64,000 bases of DNA from an uncultured Collinsella sp. (lineage in GTDB: Bacteria > Actinomycetota > Coriobacteriia > Coriobacteriales > Coriobacteriaceae). Below, one piece after another: positions 44,321-52,658 of the stretch. The position numbers and the translations under genes were made by a program. The number at the start of each line of letters is the position of its first letter. Positions within the stretch are counted from its first letter, which is position 1. The stretch covers positions 1 to 64,000 of the forward strand of contig CABSAN010000001.1 of assembly GCA_902475785.1 (NCBI GenBank). Direction: 5' to 3'. The notes beneath the pieces were generated by a model. That model was not told the DNA's origin. It saw nothing but the letters and a program-made list of their open reading frames with translations, and did no database searches.

Positions 44321-46468
44321 ATGCCTGAACCGATTGTCGTAAAGCTTGCCTGCTGTAACAACATTGACTGCGCAACTATTACGCTAAAACCCAATGCAAC
44401 TACTGTCCTGCACGGAATGAATGGCTCCGGTAAGAGCTCGGTTGCAAAAGCGATTCAGCTATATAACGGCGATGACGGGCAGACGTTAGAAGTATTGAAA
44501 CCCTATGCCTCAGAATCTCTGCCATCTGTTGAAGGTCTGCCGTCGGATGCAAATATTCTCGTGTTTAATGAAGACTACGTCGATAACACGCTATTTAAAG
44601 GCGACATGGAGTTAATCGAAAACGGATACAAGGTCTTCGTTGATACTCCCGAATATCGTAAAGCGGCAAAAGAAACAGACGAGCTGTTGGCGGATGCCGT
44701 TAAAAGGTTGCGGGATGAGGGCAAGGTAGCCGAGTTGCTCTCTACGGTTAATAAATTGTTGTCCTGCTTCGGGAAGGTCTCTAAGCAGACCTATTCAAAG
44801 ACAAGCCCAATTGCGAAAGGCATCGTGTTAAACGGAAACCTTGTTGAGCACGTTTCCCCAAGGTTCGAGTCGTTCACTCCGCTAATCCAAGGAGACAATG
44901 CCAAAGAATGGCTGCTGTGGCGTGGCAAGGGCGATAAATTCAGCTCCCGGGGCTTATGTCCGTACTGCGGTAAGACTCTCGAGCAGTCTGAGCTGGAAAT
45001 ATGCAATGAAATGCAGGCCGCATACGGCGGAAAGTATATTGATAGCTTCACAAAAACGATTCAGACTTTTGGGGAAGCTGAGGTGCTTCTTAGCGAAAAC
45101 GCCCGAGTGCAGGCTGATGAGATTTTGCACGGGAAGCTTGAAGAAGAGTCCAATCCTGAGAATGAAGCCTTTCTTTACAGCATCAAAGGGGATGCGGAGG
45201 GGCTTAGGGCCAAACTTGAGAAAATTCAGCAGCTTAATTATTCGTCCCTGAAGGATGAAGAAAAAGGTGCTGACTATTTTGAAGGTCTAAAAATACATGT
45301 CGAGCGTCTCGAAAAGATGAATTCTCAATTCGCGGTTGAACGCATCAACAGCATTAATACTGTACTAGATGATCTTTCATCCAAAGTGAGGGACATCCAA
45401 ATTGCCATCGGTCGTCAAAGCGCAGCATTAAGGAAATCCATCAAGGCATCGATGGCCGAAATGAATGCTTTTCTGGAGTCGGCAGGATTTCCCTATGAGA
45501 TCTCAATCGCTTCGCCAGACGGGGCTCGCTGCGCCGTCTCACTGAGGCCACGCGGGCTCGAGATGAACGTCGAGGATTTAAAGTCGCATCTTAGCTACGG
45601 TGAGCGTAATTCGCTTGCGATTGCATTGTTTTCCGCTCAGGTTAAAAGTGAGAAGCCGGACATGGTTGTGCTCGACGACCCGATTTCTTCCTTTGATCAA
45701 AATAAGAAATACGCGATTCTCCAAAGGTTATTTTCGAAATCTAAGGGTGTCTGTCGTGGGATTACAACGTTGCTGCTAACCCATGACTTTGAAACGCTCA
45801 TTATGATCGGTAAAGTTCATAAAACGCTTCTGTGCGATACGTCTTGTTTCTATGCGCGCAACGATGGCGGCATGCTGTCTCTAATACCTGTTGAGGATGA
45901 TGATTTTAATAGTGCGGTACAGTGCTTTAAGGCAATCGTAGCGAGCGACGCATCCCTGCCTTATAGAATTGCGCTTGCTAGAAGAGCAGTCGAAATTGCG
46001 TACGGAAAGTCGCCTGCCTGGCATGTTCTGTCAAGTGTGGCTCACCGGCGAAATGTTGCGACGCGGAATAGGCGAGAGCTTACCGACAAAGAGCGGGAAG
46101 AAGCCAGGAAGCAGCTAGAAGAAATCGGTTTTAAGGACTTTAACTATCAAGCCTTATTGGCACAGCTCGGAAATACGGAACTGCTGTCCGTTTATGATCA
46201 CGCGCCTTCACCCGTTGAGAAAATCTGCGCGTTTAGATTACTCGCTGACAACAATGTTGACGAAATGAGACAGGTCAGCAATCGTGCACATGTTGATGAA
46301 ACGGTATTTAAATTCGCAAACGAATACTTCCATATCGAAAACCTCATGGCGTATCAGTTCGACCCCGTCAAGTTCAATACGGTTCCGGCAGGGATTGTCG
46401 AAACCTGCGACAAAGTGATTGCCGGGTTTAAGAGACAATGCGAGCAGTGGGCTAATGCTGACAATTAG
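44321..46468 (+). CDS. AAA/SMC-like ATPase of the AAA_13 (PrrC/RloC-related) type
   Basis: A 715-residue ATPase. Walker A is HGMNGSGKSSVAKAI (about 31-45). GLCPYCGKTLEQSE near 211 gives a CxxC pair in the middle region. The ABC signature is LSYGERNSLAIALFSA (about 424-439), and Walker B with D-loop is MVVLDDPISSFDQNKK (about 448-463). A helical C-terminal part ends with NEYFHIENLMAYQFDPVKF (about 667-685), a motif I associate with AAA_13 proteins of phage defence. The order P-loop, CxxC, signature resembles PrrC/RloC anticodon nucleases, but I cannot identify their R-E-H triad with confidence. It lies between a decayed and an intact Abi_2 gene. Confidence 0.68.
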   Translation: MPEPIVVKLACCNNIDCATITLKPNATTVLHGMNGSGKSSVAKAIQLYNGDDGQTLEVLKPYASESLPSVEGLPSDANILVFNEDYVDNTLFKGDMELIENGYKVFVDTPEYRKAAKETDELLADAVKRLRDEGKVAELLSTVNKLLSCFGKVSKQTYSKTSPIAKGIVLNGNLVEHVSPRFESFTPLIQGDNAKEWLLWRGKGDKFSSRGLCPYCGKTLEQSELEICNEMQAAYGGKYIDSFTKTIQTFGEAEVLLSENARVQADEILHGKLEEESNPENEAFLYSIKGDAEGLRAKLEKIQQLNYSSLKDEEKGADYFEGLKIHVERLEKMNSQFAVERINSINTVLDDLSSKVRDIQIAIGRQSAALRKSIKASMAEMNAFLESAGFPYEISIASPDGARCAVSLRPRGLEMNVEDLKSHLSYGERNSLAIALFSAQVKSEKPDMVVLDDPISSFDQNKKYAILQRLFSKSKGVCRGITTLLLTHDFETLIMIGKVHKTLLCDTSCFYARNDGGMLSLIPVEDDDFNSAVQCFKAIVASDASLPYRIALARRAVEIAYGKSPAWHVLSSVAHRRNVATRNRRELTDKEREEARKQLEEIGFKDFNYQALLAQLGNTELLSVYDHAPSPVEKICAFRLLADNNVDEMRQVSNRAHVDETVFKFANEYFHIENLMAYQFDPVKFNTVPAGIVETCDKVIAGFKRQCEQWANADN

Positions 46469-46609
46469 CAGCATCTCCTTGGTGTCCCTCTTTTATAAAG
46501 GCATTCCATTTGCACACTTTTGTGCCTGGTTCAAGGATTGATTTGGAAGATTGGTGGCACCGGATTGACGGACCCCGGGTTCTCGCTTAAAGTAACTCTT
46601 GTGATGAGG

Positions 46610-46665
46610 CCTTGCGACGGTACGTCCGGCTTGGTCCGTGGGAACCGCCGAAAGGCGGTTTTCGC
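46610..46665 (+). ncRNA. Structured leader upstream of the intact Abi_2 gene (AbiF-RNA-like)
   Basis: A weak hairpin (ACGG 46617-46620 with CCGT 46636-46639) is followed by the strong hairpin AACCGCC-GAAA-GGCGGTT (46643-46660) with TTTT. AbiF-type HEPN proteins have been reported to be controlled by a small RNA encoded just upstream; this is recalled, not checked. The arrangement is the same as before the decayed paralogue at 44029. Confidence 0.55.
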
Positions 46666-46680
46666 GTTTAAGGGGTCCAA

Positions 46681-47613
46681 ATGGATAAACCATTTAAATC
46701 TATTGATGAGCAGATTGCTATTCTTGAAAGCCGTGGACTCGAATGCGATAACAGTACTCGTTTAGTTTTGGAGCGCGAGGGGTACTATCCGGTTGTTAAC
46801 GGCTACAAGGATTTGTTTCTCGGCCAACGGGGAGATTCTTGCCAAGAGGTTTTCGTAAAAGGGACCAAGTTTTCTGATATCTATCGTTTATTCGAATTCG
46901 ATCGAACGTTGCGCCTGCTGATGTTTGAGTATTTTAACAAGGCGGAAGCAGTTCTTAAAACCGTCTGCTCTTATCGGTTTGCCATGGCTCATAAAGATAA
47001 CCCAGAAGCATACCTTGATAGAGATTCCTATCGTGCTGATGCCGGCTATCGAAAAAAGATCGACAAGCTTATCGGTGATTTCGAGAAGGTGCTATGTAGG
47101 TCTAAAAAATGGAACAGTGATTATAAAAGGGACTACATTCGTCATTATGAAAATAATCACGATAATACGCCGGTATGGATTCTTATGAATTATTTAATGC
47201 TTGGCCAGGCATTCAAGTTTTTTGAGTTTCAACCAGAAAGTATGAGAAATTCCATTGCCAAGTCGTTTTCCGATCTTTATTCCGAGACGCATGAAGTCGA
47301 TAAACGCATCAGCCCTCGAAGGCTGAGGCTCGCATACGATCACATCAAAGATTTTCGAAACATCTGCGCACATGATGAGCGTCTGTTCTGTGCGAAGGTG
47401 TCTCCGTCCTGTGACGTTAATTTCGTCGACGTTTTAAATGATCTTGAGCTTGTGCTGACGAAGGATGATTTCAATAAGCTCCGTCGTCAAATATTGCTTA
47501 ACGCAGTCAAGTTGAGTGATTCGCTGAACACGGATGCCAGCGCTAAAGTTCTATTTGCCATGGGTGTCAAAGATTGTCGAAGTGTGTTCCCTAAGGAGCT
47601 GCTTGGGCTGTAG
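46681..47613 (+). CDS. Abi_2 family (AbiD/AbiF) HEPN abortive-infection protein
   Basis: A 310-residue protein. The N-terminus has SIDEQIAILESRGLE and LEREGYYPVVNGYKDLFL (about 8-48), and the middle has FEFDRTLRLLMFEYFNKAEA. The HEPN RNase motif R-x4-H is RNICAHDERLF (about 226-236). These are diagnostic of Abi_2 proteins, toxic RNases that stop phage propagation by shutting down the host. AAGGGG lies five bases before the ATG, directly after a hairpin with T-run, so expression may depend on that RNA. It is the last intact defence gene of the island. Confidence 0.88.
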   Translation: MDKPFKSIDEQIAILESRGLECDNSTRLVLEREGYYPVVNGYKDLFLGQRGDSCQEVFVKGTKFSDIYRLFEFDRTLRLLMFEYFNKAEAVLKTVCSYRFAMAHKDNPEAYLDRDSYRADAGYRKKIDKLIGDFEKVLCRSKKWNSDYKRDYIRHYENNHDNTPVWILMNYLMLGQAFKFFEFQPESMRNSIAKSFSDLYSETHEVDKRISPRRLRLAYDHIKDFRNICAHDERLFCAKVSPSCDVNFVDVLNDLELVLTKDDFNKLRRQILLNAVKLSDSLNTDASAKVLFAMGVKDCRSVFPKELLGL

Positions 47614-47906
47614 GGTGATGCGCCTTCTTCTTGAGCTTGCGCAGAAGATGGTCGAGACTATGCCGTGGATTGGTGCTATCAGCTTTGATCTTGGTCCTGC
47701 GCCCGTGCTGAAGGAAATCCAGTGCAAGGACCTGCCTGTGTGTTTTGCTGGGCGGGCCTTCTTGTGCCGCGGGCGCGGAGAGCCTGATCATTGCGGTCGA
47801 CACGTACTGCGGGCCGGGCGTGTCTGGCCCCGGCTGAGCCTGGACCGATGCCGACCACCTGGAGCCCAGCGGCTACGCGGGCGAGGCCATCGGCGCCGAC
47901 GGCGGG
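47614..47906. pseudogene. Gene debris in frame with the DUF2188 gene
   Basis: A GC-rich stretch encodes SLIIAVDTYCGPGVSGPG, a TGA stop at 47834, then AWTDADHLEPSGYAGEAIGA running in frame into the DUF2188 gene. It looks like the tail of a larger lost protein. No SECIS-like hairpin follows the TGA, so selenocysteine is not supported. Confidence 0.5.
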
Positions 47907-47912
47907 GTGATT

Positions 47913-48140
47913 ATGAAAGGCAGGAATCAGCTCATTACGAAGCGTTCGGATGGCAATTGGCAGGTTAAGGGCGAAGGGGCAAGTCGTGCCTCCTTCGTTA
48001 CGACGACCCAGAGCGAGACGATAAAGCTCGGTCTACGCATTTGCTCCAATCAAGAGTCGGAGTTGATCATTCATCGTCGCGACGGCAGAATCCGCGCAAA
48101 GGATTCTCATGGGCACGACCCCTTCCCGCCGAGGGGATAA
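47913..48140 (+). CDS. DUF2188 domain protein
   Basis: A 75-residue protein that fits the DUF2188 pattern end to end: QLITKRSDGNWQVKGEGASR, then a helix with ICSNQESELIIHRRDGRIRA and the closing KDSHGHDPFPPRG (DPFPPxG is diagnostic). Function is unknown. The frame is open upstream across gene debris apart from one TGA, so it could be either an independent small gene starting at ATG 47913 (or GTG 47907) or the surviving C-terminus of a larger protein. Confidence 0.7.
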   Translation: MKGRNQLITKRSDGNWQVKGEGASRASFVTTTQSETIKLGLRICSNQESELIIHRRDGRIRAKDSHGHDPFPPRG

Positions 48141-48517
48141 GGATTCGGCTCCGTAGCGACAGCAGGCCCGTAACAGCGTGCCCGCTGTCGCAAGATCGGC
48201 TTCAACATTGTGGCGAAATGCATGCCTGGGGCTAATTCTTCGGGCGGAGGTCCAGTCTCTTAGCTGAAGAAGGGGTTATTGGCTAGTTTTCTGTTAACAG
48301 TTCCGTTTATACTAATGCGCACCAGATGAAAGAAGAGGAGGTCATGCACGATGAATTCGATGGTGAAATCGTTTCCGACATGGCCGGGTCTGGATATGAG
48401 CAGGAAGGTTTCCGAGGCGAGGGCCCGCTCGACGAGGAGCTCGAACAAAATGGTCACCGTGATGGCAGCCAAAATCATTTCGGAGAAGTCTTTAAAGGTA
48501 AAGACCTCGAAGTAGAG

Positions 48518-48539
48518 GGGGGTTGCGACTGCAACCCCC
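48518..48539. repeat. Perfect nine-pair hairpin
   Basis: GGGGGTTGC-GACT-GCAACCCCC. No T-run on either side, so a terminator role is doubtful. Confidence 0.6.
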
Positions 48540-48540
48540 A

Positions 48541-48924
48541 AAGAAACGGGCAGAGATCATTGCATCGAGTCTTTGGGGCGGCATTCTTCCCCCGCCGGAT
48601 GAATTCTCAAAGAATCTTGTTGAGGTTCAACATGAAATTGTGCGTTGGGCATCTGTTTCTGTTGAGTGTCAATCTGGGTTAATTTAAACTGCCACCGCGT
48701 TGGATAGGGCAGAGTCGGCTCGACTTGACGCTATGAATTAGGTCGATGCCGAGCAGATTCCTCGGGCGCAATATGGAACGATACTTCTTTATCTTGCGCT
48801 GATAGTCGGTGCCGTCATATTGGGCTGTTTGAATAGAACAACCGTTGCCTGTTCTCTTGTAGGCGGACTTGCAGCGATCAATGTTCTCAATCTATTCGTG
48901 TCCAATCGTTCTTCTAAAAAATGA
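48541..48924 (+). pseudogene. Fragment of a small membrane protein with two internal stops
   Basis: One frame reads KKRAEIIASSLWGGILPPPD, EFSKNLVEVQHEIVRWASVS, then TAA near 48685 and TAG near 48739, and ends with ILLYLALIVGAVILGCL and CSLVGGLAAINVLNLFV before TGA at 48922-48924. The two terminal hydrophobic segments suggest a small membrane protein that has decayed. From 48925 to 49256 nothing recognisable is seen. Confidence 0.5.
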
Positions 48925-49256
48925 TACTGCGGTATGATGTCCTAAATGAAAAATGAAAGCCTGCGATAGGCCATCGTTTTGCAAGGGGGTTCCTTTCTAA
49001 CGGAGGGCATCCCCTAGTTTTATTTAGATGGAATTTGGGATGAACGACCGCGTTGCCAGTCTTCGCCTTGTTGGGTTGATAGACATTACGGTAAGATGTT
49101 CTCAGTGATACAGTCGTCGCGGACTCTACGTGAGGCGGAGACAAAGAAGGGTCGTTGTTCGGTTTTCCGATAACGGCCCTTTGACGTTTTTGCGACAACT
49201 GGATGTTGTCGCGGATGCTGCGACTTACGCTTTAACTCACGATGCGGAGCCGTGTT

Positions 49257-49386
49257 TTCCGGAAGTGTGGGGAAAAATCGGAAATCGCCGAGCGCAACCA
49301 GATTTTCGGCAACAAAACTGCAGGTCGCGGAAGCGTAAAACCGGGGTCTGGTCGGCCGATCTCGTTTTTACCCCGCACTTCCGGAA
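49257..49386. repeat. Variable-arm structured element with conserved core (family F, copy 3)
   Basis: Outer arms TTCCGGAAGTGTGGGG (from 49257) and CCCCGCACTTCCGGAA (to 49386) pair with one G-T and extend through an A/T-rich segment. A nested stem ACCAGA/TCTGGT (49297-49302, 49346-49351) encloses the core AAAACTGCAGGTCGCGGAAGC (49314-49334, written here in two parts: AAAACTGCAGGT and CGCGGAAGC). Confidence 0.75.
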
Positions 49387-49394
49387 TCGCTGCA

Positions 49395-49519
49395 CGGAAG
49401 TATGTGGCAAATTCCGGAGCCCACGAGCACACTGCCCTTTTCCCGCAGAGAAACCGCAGGTAGAGGCGTTGCATCGTCCTGGTGTGCTCGGCATATTTTG
49501 AATTTGCCGCATACTTCCG
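49395..49519. repeat. Variable-arm structured element with conserved core (family F, copy 4)
   Basis: 20-bp outer arms (49395-49414, 49500-49519) pair with one G-T. A nested stem CGAGCACAC/GTGTGCTCG (49424-49432, 49482-49490) encloses the core AAACCGCAGGTAGAGGC (49451-49467). The outer arm shares CGGAAGT with the tandem neighbour at 49257 and nothing with copies 1 and 2. Confidence 0.82.
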
Positions 49520-49597
49520 GTTTTTACCTCTGTGGCAGGGCGTGTCCACTCATATCATCGGCTAGATAATGGACAGAACAGCCAATTCCGTCGCCAT

Positions 49598-49640
49598 ACT
49601 AAAACGCCGGCAGGGGCGAAATTGCTCCTGCCGGCGTTGG
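49598..49640 (-). terminator. Rho-independent terminator of glf and the aro operon
   Basis: On the minus strand AACGCCGGCAGGAGC pairs with GCCCCTGCCGGCGTT and is followed by TTTAGT. It lies about 50 bases past the glf stop. Confidence 0.9.
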
Positions 49641-49690
49641 CGCGCCTGCTTGTGCTGTTTTCGGCTTGCGAAGAGGCCCGTTTTGGACTC

Positions 49691-50815
49691 TTACGCCTCC
49701 GTGGGCTCCACGCCCAGCTCGTTGCGGACGAGTTCGAAGGCCGCGGCGATGGCCTTGTCCATGTCGTAGTACTTGTAGCCGCCCAGGCGACCGGCAAAGA
49801 TCACGTCACCCTCCTGCGCCGCCAGCTCCTCGTACTGCTTGTAGAGGGCCTCGTTCTTGGCGTCGTTGATGGGGTAGTAGGGCTCGTCGCCGGGCTTCCA
49901 GTCGGCCGGGTACTCGCGCGTGATGACGGTCTTGTCCTGCGTGCCGAACTCGAAGTGCTTGTGCTCGATGATGCGCGTGTAGGGGATCTCGCGCTCGGTG
50001 TAGTTGACCACGGCCACGCCCTGGTGGTCCTGCTCGTCGAGCGTCTCGGTCTCAAAGTGCAGGCTGCGGTACTCGAGCGTGCCCAGCTTAAAGTCGTAGA
50101 ACGCGTCGATAGGGCCGCAGTAGATCGTCTTGGCGGCGGTATCGGGCTCGGTGGCGATCAGCTCCTTGTACTCCACGCCGCAACGCACCTCGACGCCCTC
50201 GAGCATGTTGGCGACCATCTTGGTGTAGCCGCCCATGGGGATGCCCTGGTAACGGTCGTTGAAGTAGTTGTTGTCGTAGGTGAAGCGGCAGGGGAGGCGC
50301 TTGATGATGCTCGCGGGCAGGTCCTTGCAGTCGCGGCCCCACTGTTTCTCGGTGTAGCCCTTCACGAGCGTCTCGAAGATGTCGCGGCCCACGAGGGACA
50401 GCGCCTGCTCCTCGAGGTTCTGCGGCTCGCCGATGTTCTCGGCGGCCACCTGCTCGGCGATCTTGGCGCGGGCGTCGGCCGGCGTGACGACGCCCGGCCA
50501 CATCTTGGCGAAGGTGTTCATGTTAAAGGGCATGTTGTACATGTTGCCGTGGAAGTTGGCGACCGGCGAGTTGACGTAGTTGTTGAACTCGGCGAAGCGG
50601 TTGACGTAGTCCCAGACGTCCTTCATGGAGGTGTGGAAGATGTGGGCGCCGTAGCGGTGGACCTGGATGCCCTCGACGTCCTCGGTATAGATGTTGCCGG
50701 CGATATGGTCGCGGCGGTCGATGACCAGGACCGACTTGCCGGCGCGCCTGGCGGCATTGGCAAAGACGGCGCCCGAAAGGCCGGCACCGACGACGAGGTA
50801 ATCGTACTGGGACAT
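49691..50815 (-). CDS. glf: UDP-galactopyranose mutase
   Basis: Flavoenzyme that interconverts UDP-galactopyranose and UDP-galactofuranose, the donor for galactofuranose in surface glycans. The FAD motif YLVVGAGLSGAVFANAARRA spans about residues 6-25, followed by HRYGAHIFHTSMKDVWDYVN (about 53-72). KQWGRDCKDLPASIIKRLP and the C-terminal GRLGGYKYYDMDKAIAAAFE match the family. At 374 residues it is typical. AAAGGAG lies about eight bases before the ATG. It lies 78 bases after aroQ on the same strand, but its job belongs with the polysaccharide locus at 24.5-34.4 kb. Galf in that polymer is an inference. Confidence 0.96.
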   Translation of the reverse strand: MSQYDYLVVGAGLSGAVFANAARRAGKSVLVIDRRDHIAGNIYTEDVEGIQVHRYGAHIFHTSMKDVWDYVNRFAEFNNYVNSPVANFHGNMYNMPFNMNTFAKMWPGVVTPADARAKIAEQVAAENIGEPQNLEEQALSLVGRDIFETLVKGYTEKQWGRDCKDLPASIIKRLPCRFTYDNNYFNDRYQGIPMGGYTKMVANMLEGVEVRCGVEYKELIATEPDTAAKTIYCGPIDAFYDFKLGTLEYRSLHFETETLDEQDHQGVAVVNYTEREIPYTRIIEHKHFEFGTQDKTVITREYPADWKPGDEPYYPINDAKNEALYKQYEELAAQEGDVIFAGRLGGYKYYDMDKAIAAAFELVRNELGVEPTEA

Positions 50816-50893
50816 GAATATGCTCCTTTGTATGTCAATCGAACAGTTACTTTAGTTTTGGGGCAAACAAACCTGACTATTTTGTCCCAGGGA

Positions 50894-51331
50894 TTAGTGT
50901 AGCAGATGCTCTTTCAGCAGCTCCAACGCATGGGCGTAGCCCTGGAGGCCTTCGCCGGTGATGGTGGCAAAGCAGGCTAGGCGGGCGTAGCTTACCTGGC
51001 GGAAGTCCTCGCGCGTCTCGACGGCACTGATGTGGACCTCGACAGCGGGGATGGCGACGGCCTTGAGGGCGTCCAGGATCGCCACGCTCGTGTGCGTGTA
51101 AGCCGCCGGGTTGATGACGATGCCGTCGACCTTGCCGTATGCCTCCTGGATCTTGTCGACGATGCTGCCCTCGTGGTTGGACTGGAAGACCTCGACCTCG
51201 TCGAAGCCCTGCGCGGGTCCGGCCTCCTTGCAGATCTGGACCAAGCGGTCGTAGTTGTCGCTGCCGTAGATGCCCGGCTCGCGAATGCCGAGCATGTTGA
51301 GGTTAGGGCCGTTGATGACGAGAGCTTTCAT
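50894..51331 (-). CDS. aroQ: 3-dehydroquinate dehydratase, type II
   Basis: Third step of the shikimate pathway. The 145-residue dodecameric type II enzyme shows INGPNLNMLGIREPGIYG (about 6-23, with the catalytic tyrosine), QSNHEGSIVDKIQEA (about 50-64), INPAAYTHTSVAILDAL (about 73-89, with N and H) and EVHISAVETREDFR (about 98-111). ATG 51331 follows AAGGAAG. It is separated from aroE/K by about 90 bases that carry a repeat hairpin, so transcript processing between the two genes is possible. Confidence 0.96.
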   Translation of the reverse strand: MKALVINGPNLNMLGIREPGIYGSDNYDRLVQICKEAGPAQGFDEVEVFQSNHEGSIVDKIQEAYGKVDGIVINPAAYTHTSVAILDALKAVAIPAVEVHISAVETREDFRQVSYARLACFATITGEGLQGYAHALELLKEHLLH

Positions 51332-51382
51332 GGTTGCTTCCTTTTTGGTTGGGCGGGCGGTGCGGCGGTGCGGCAGAGTGTA

Positions 51383-51421
51383 AAACCACCACAAAGGTGC
51401 CTGTCCCCTTTGTGGTGGTTT
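51383..51421. repeat. Perfect hairpin with GGTGCCTGTCCCC loop (family B, single unit)
   Basis: AAACCACCACAAA (51383-51395) and TTTGTGGTGGTTT (51409-51421) form a perfect 13-pair stem around loop GGTGCCTGTCCCC. The same unit, duplicated head to head, forms the element at 1402. It touches the aroE/K stop codon. Confidence 0.9.
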
Positions 51422-52658
51422 AGAGGGTGTCGAGGAGGGCTCGGGCGGTGTTGGCTGCGCAGTCGCGCGAGTCGATGATGTAGTCGGCCCAGGCGCGGTA
51501 GCGCGGCATGCGCTGCTCGGCCAGCTTGTCGATGCCGTCGCGGGCGGTGATGGGGCGACCCTTGTGGGCGAGCTCATCGAGCTTACGGTTGAGCATCATA
51601 ATCTGGCTGTTCTGGTGCAGCAGCGGGTAGTTCTCGTCTCGCGTGACGACGCCGCCGCCGGTGGAAAGCACCAGGCCACTGCGCTTGGAGATGTCGGCCA
51701 GGGCCGCCGTCTCTTGCTCGCGGAAGGCCGGCTCGCCGCGCTCGACGATAAAGTCGGCGCAAGGCATGCCCAGACGCTCCTCGAGGGCGCGGTCCAGGTC
51801 GATGTGCTCGCGGCCGGTGAGCAGGGCGATCTGCTCACCCACGCGGGTTTTGCCCGAGCCCGGCATGCCGATCAGGGCGATGTTCTGCTCGCGGTGTGAC
51901 AGGCGCTCCGTTACGTCCAGGATGCGCTTGCGCGGGGTGACCTGGCCGGTATAGCGCTCGACGGCTTGCGCCGCCTGGGCCACAAGCATGAGTAAACCGC
52001 CGATGCAGGGGATGCCTCGACGCTCGGCCTCGAGCATGAGTCCCGTGCGGGCGGGGTTGTAGACGATGTCGATGACGCCCTCGAGCGCGTCGAGACCCTC
52101 GAGCGTGCAGGGGGCGTCGGGGCAGTGGGGAAACATGCCGGCAGGCGTGCAGTTGACGAGCAGCGCGGCGTCGGACTGCTGTGCGATGTTGCCGTAGTTG
52201 ACCTCGCTTGTGCGGCCGACGGGCACCACGATCGCGCCCAGGTCGCCCAGCACAATACTTGCCGTGGTGCCGGCGCCGCCGGTGGCTCCGAGCACGAGGA
52301 CCTTCTTGCCGGCAATCTCCACACCCAGCTCCTCGACCAGGCACTGGAAACCGAAGTAGTCGGTATTGTCGCCGCGCAGACGGCCATCGGGCAGACGCGT
52401 GATGGTGTTGACGTTGCCCATGCGTTCGGCGAGCGGGCTCAACTCGTCCAGATAGTCCATGACGGCGCGCTTGTAGGGGATGGTCACGTTAGTGCCTTCC
52501 CACTCATCGCCGGTCATAAAGGCCTCGAGATCTTTGGGCTCCCGCTCAAAACGCACGTACTCAAGCCCCGCGAGCTCCTTGTAGATGGTCGGGGTGTAGC
52601 TATGGCCCAGCACGCGGCCCAGCACGCCGTAGGGGCGGGTTGTGGCGACGTCAGTCAT
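51420..52658 (-). CDS. aroE-aroK: Bifunctional shikimate dehydrogenase / shikimate kinase
   Basis: A fusion of two consecutive shikimate-pathway enzymes in 412 residues. The N-terminal part (about 1-255) is AroE: GHSYTPTIYKEL, TNVTIPYKRAVM with the catalytic lysine, GDNTDYFGF with the catalytic aspartate, and the NADP site VLVLGATGGAGTTASI (about 121-136). The C-terminal part (256-412) is shikimate kinase: P-loop IGMPGSGKTRVGEQI (263-277), DLDRALEERLGM, ERGEPAFREQE and STGGGVV. Each half is near normal length and carries its key motifs, so both activities are expected. Its start directly follows the pheA stop codon. Confidence 0.95.
   Translation of the reverse strand: MTDVATTRPYGVLGRVLGHSYTPTIYKELAGLEYVRFEREPKDLEAFMTGDEWEGTNVTIPYKRAVMDYLDELSPLAERMGNVNTITRLPDGRLRGDNTDYFGFQCLVEELGVEIAGKKVLVLGATGGAGTTASIVLGDLGAIVVPVGRTSEVNYGNIAQQSDAALLVNCTPAGMFPHCPDAPCTLEGLDALEGVIDIVYNPARTGLMLEAERRGIPCIGGLLMLVAQAAQAVERYTGQVTPRKRILDVTERLSHREQNIALIGMPGSGKTRVGEQIALLTGREHIDLDRALEERLGMPCADFIVERGEPAFREQETAALADISKRSGLVLSTGGGVVTRDENYPLLHQNSQIMMLNRKLDELAHKGRPITARDGIDKLAEQRMPRYRAWADYIIDSRDCAANTARALLDTL

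Noticed and set aside
47770..47912. Selenocysteine codon (TGA at 47834) in frame with the DUF2188 gene
   Set aside because: No SECIS-like hairpin follows, no selenoprotein family matches, and the region is full of gene debris.
48260..48541. Minus-strand 93-codon frame with a hydrophobic stretch (possible type I toxin-like peptide)
   Set aside because: Starts inside a perfect hairpin, lacks a clear ribosome-binding site, and only a loose resemblance to small hydrophobic toxins is seen.
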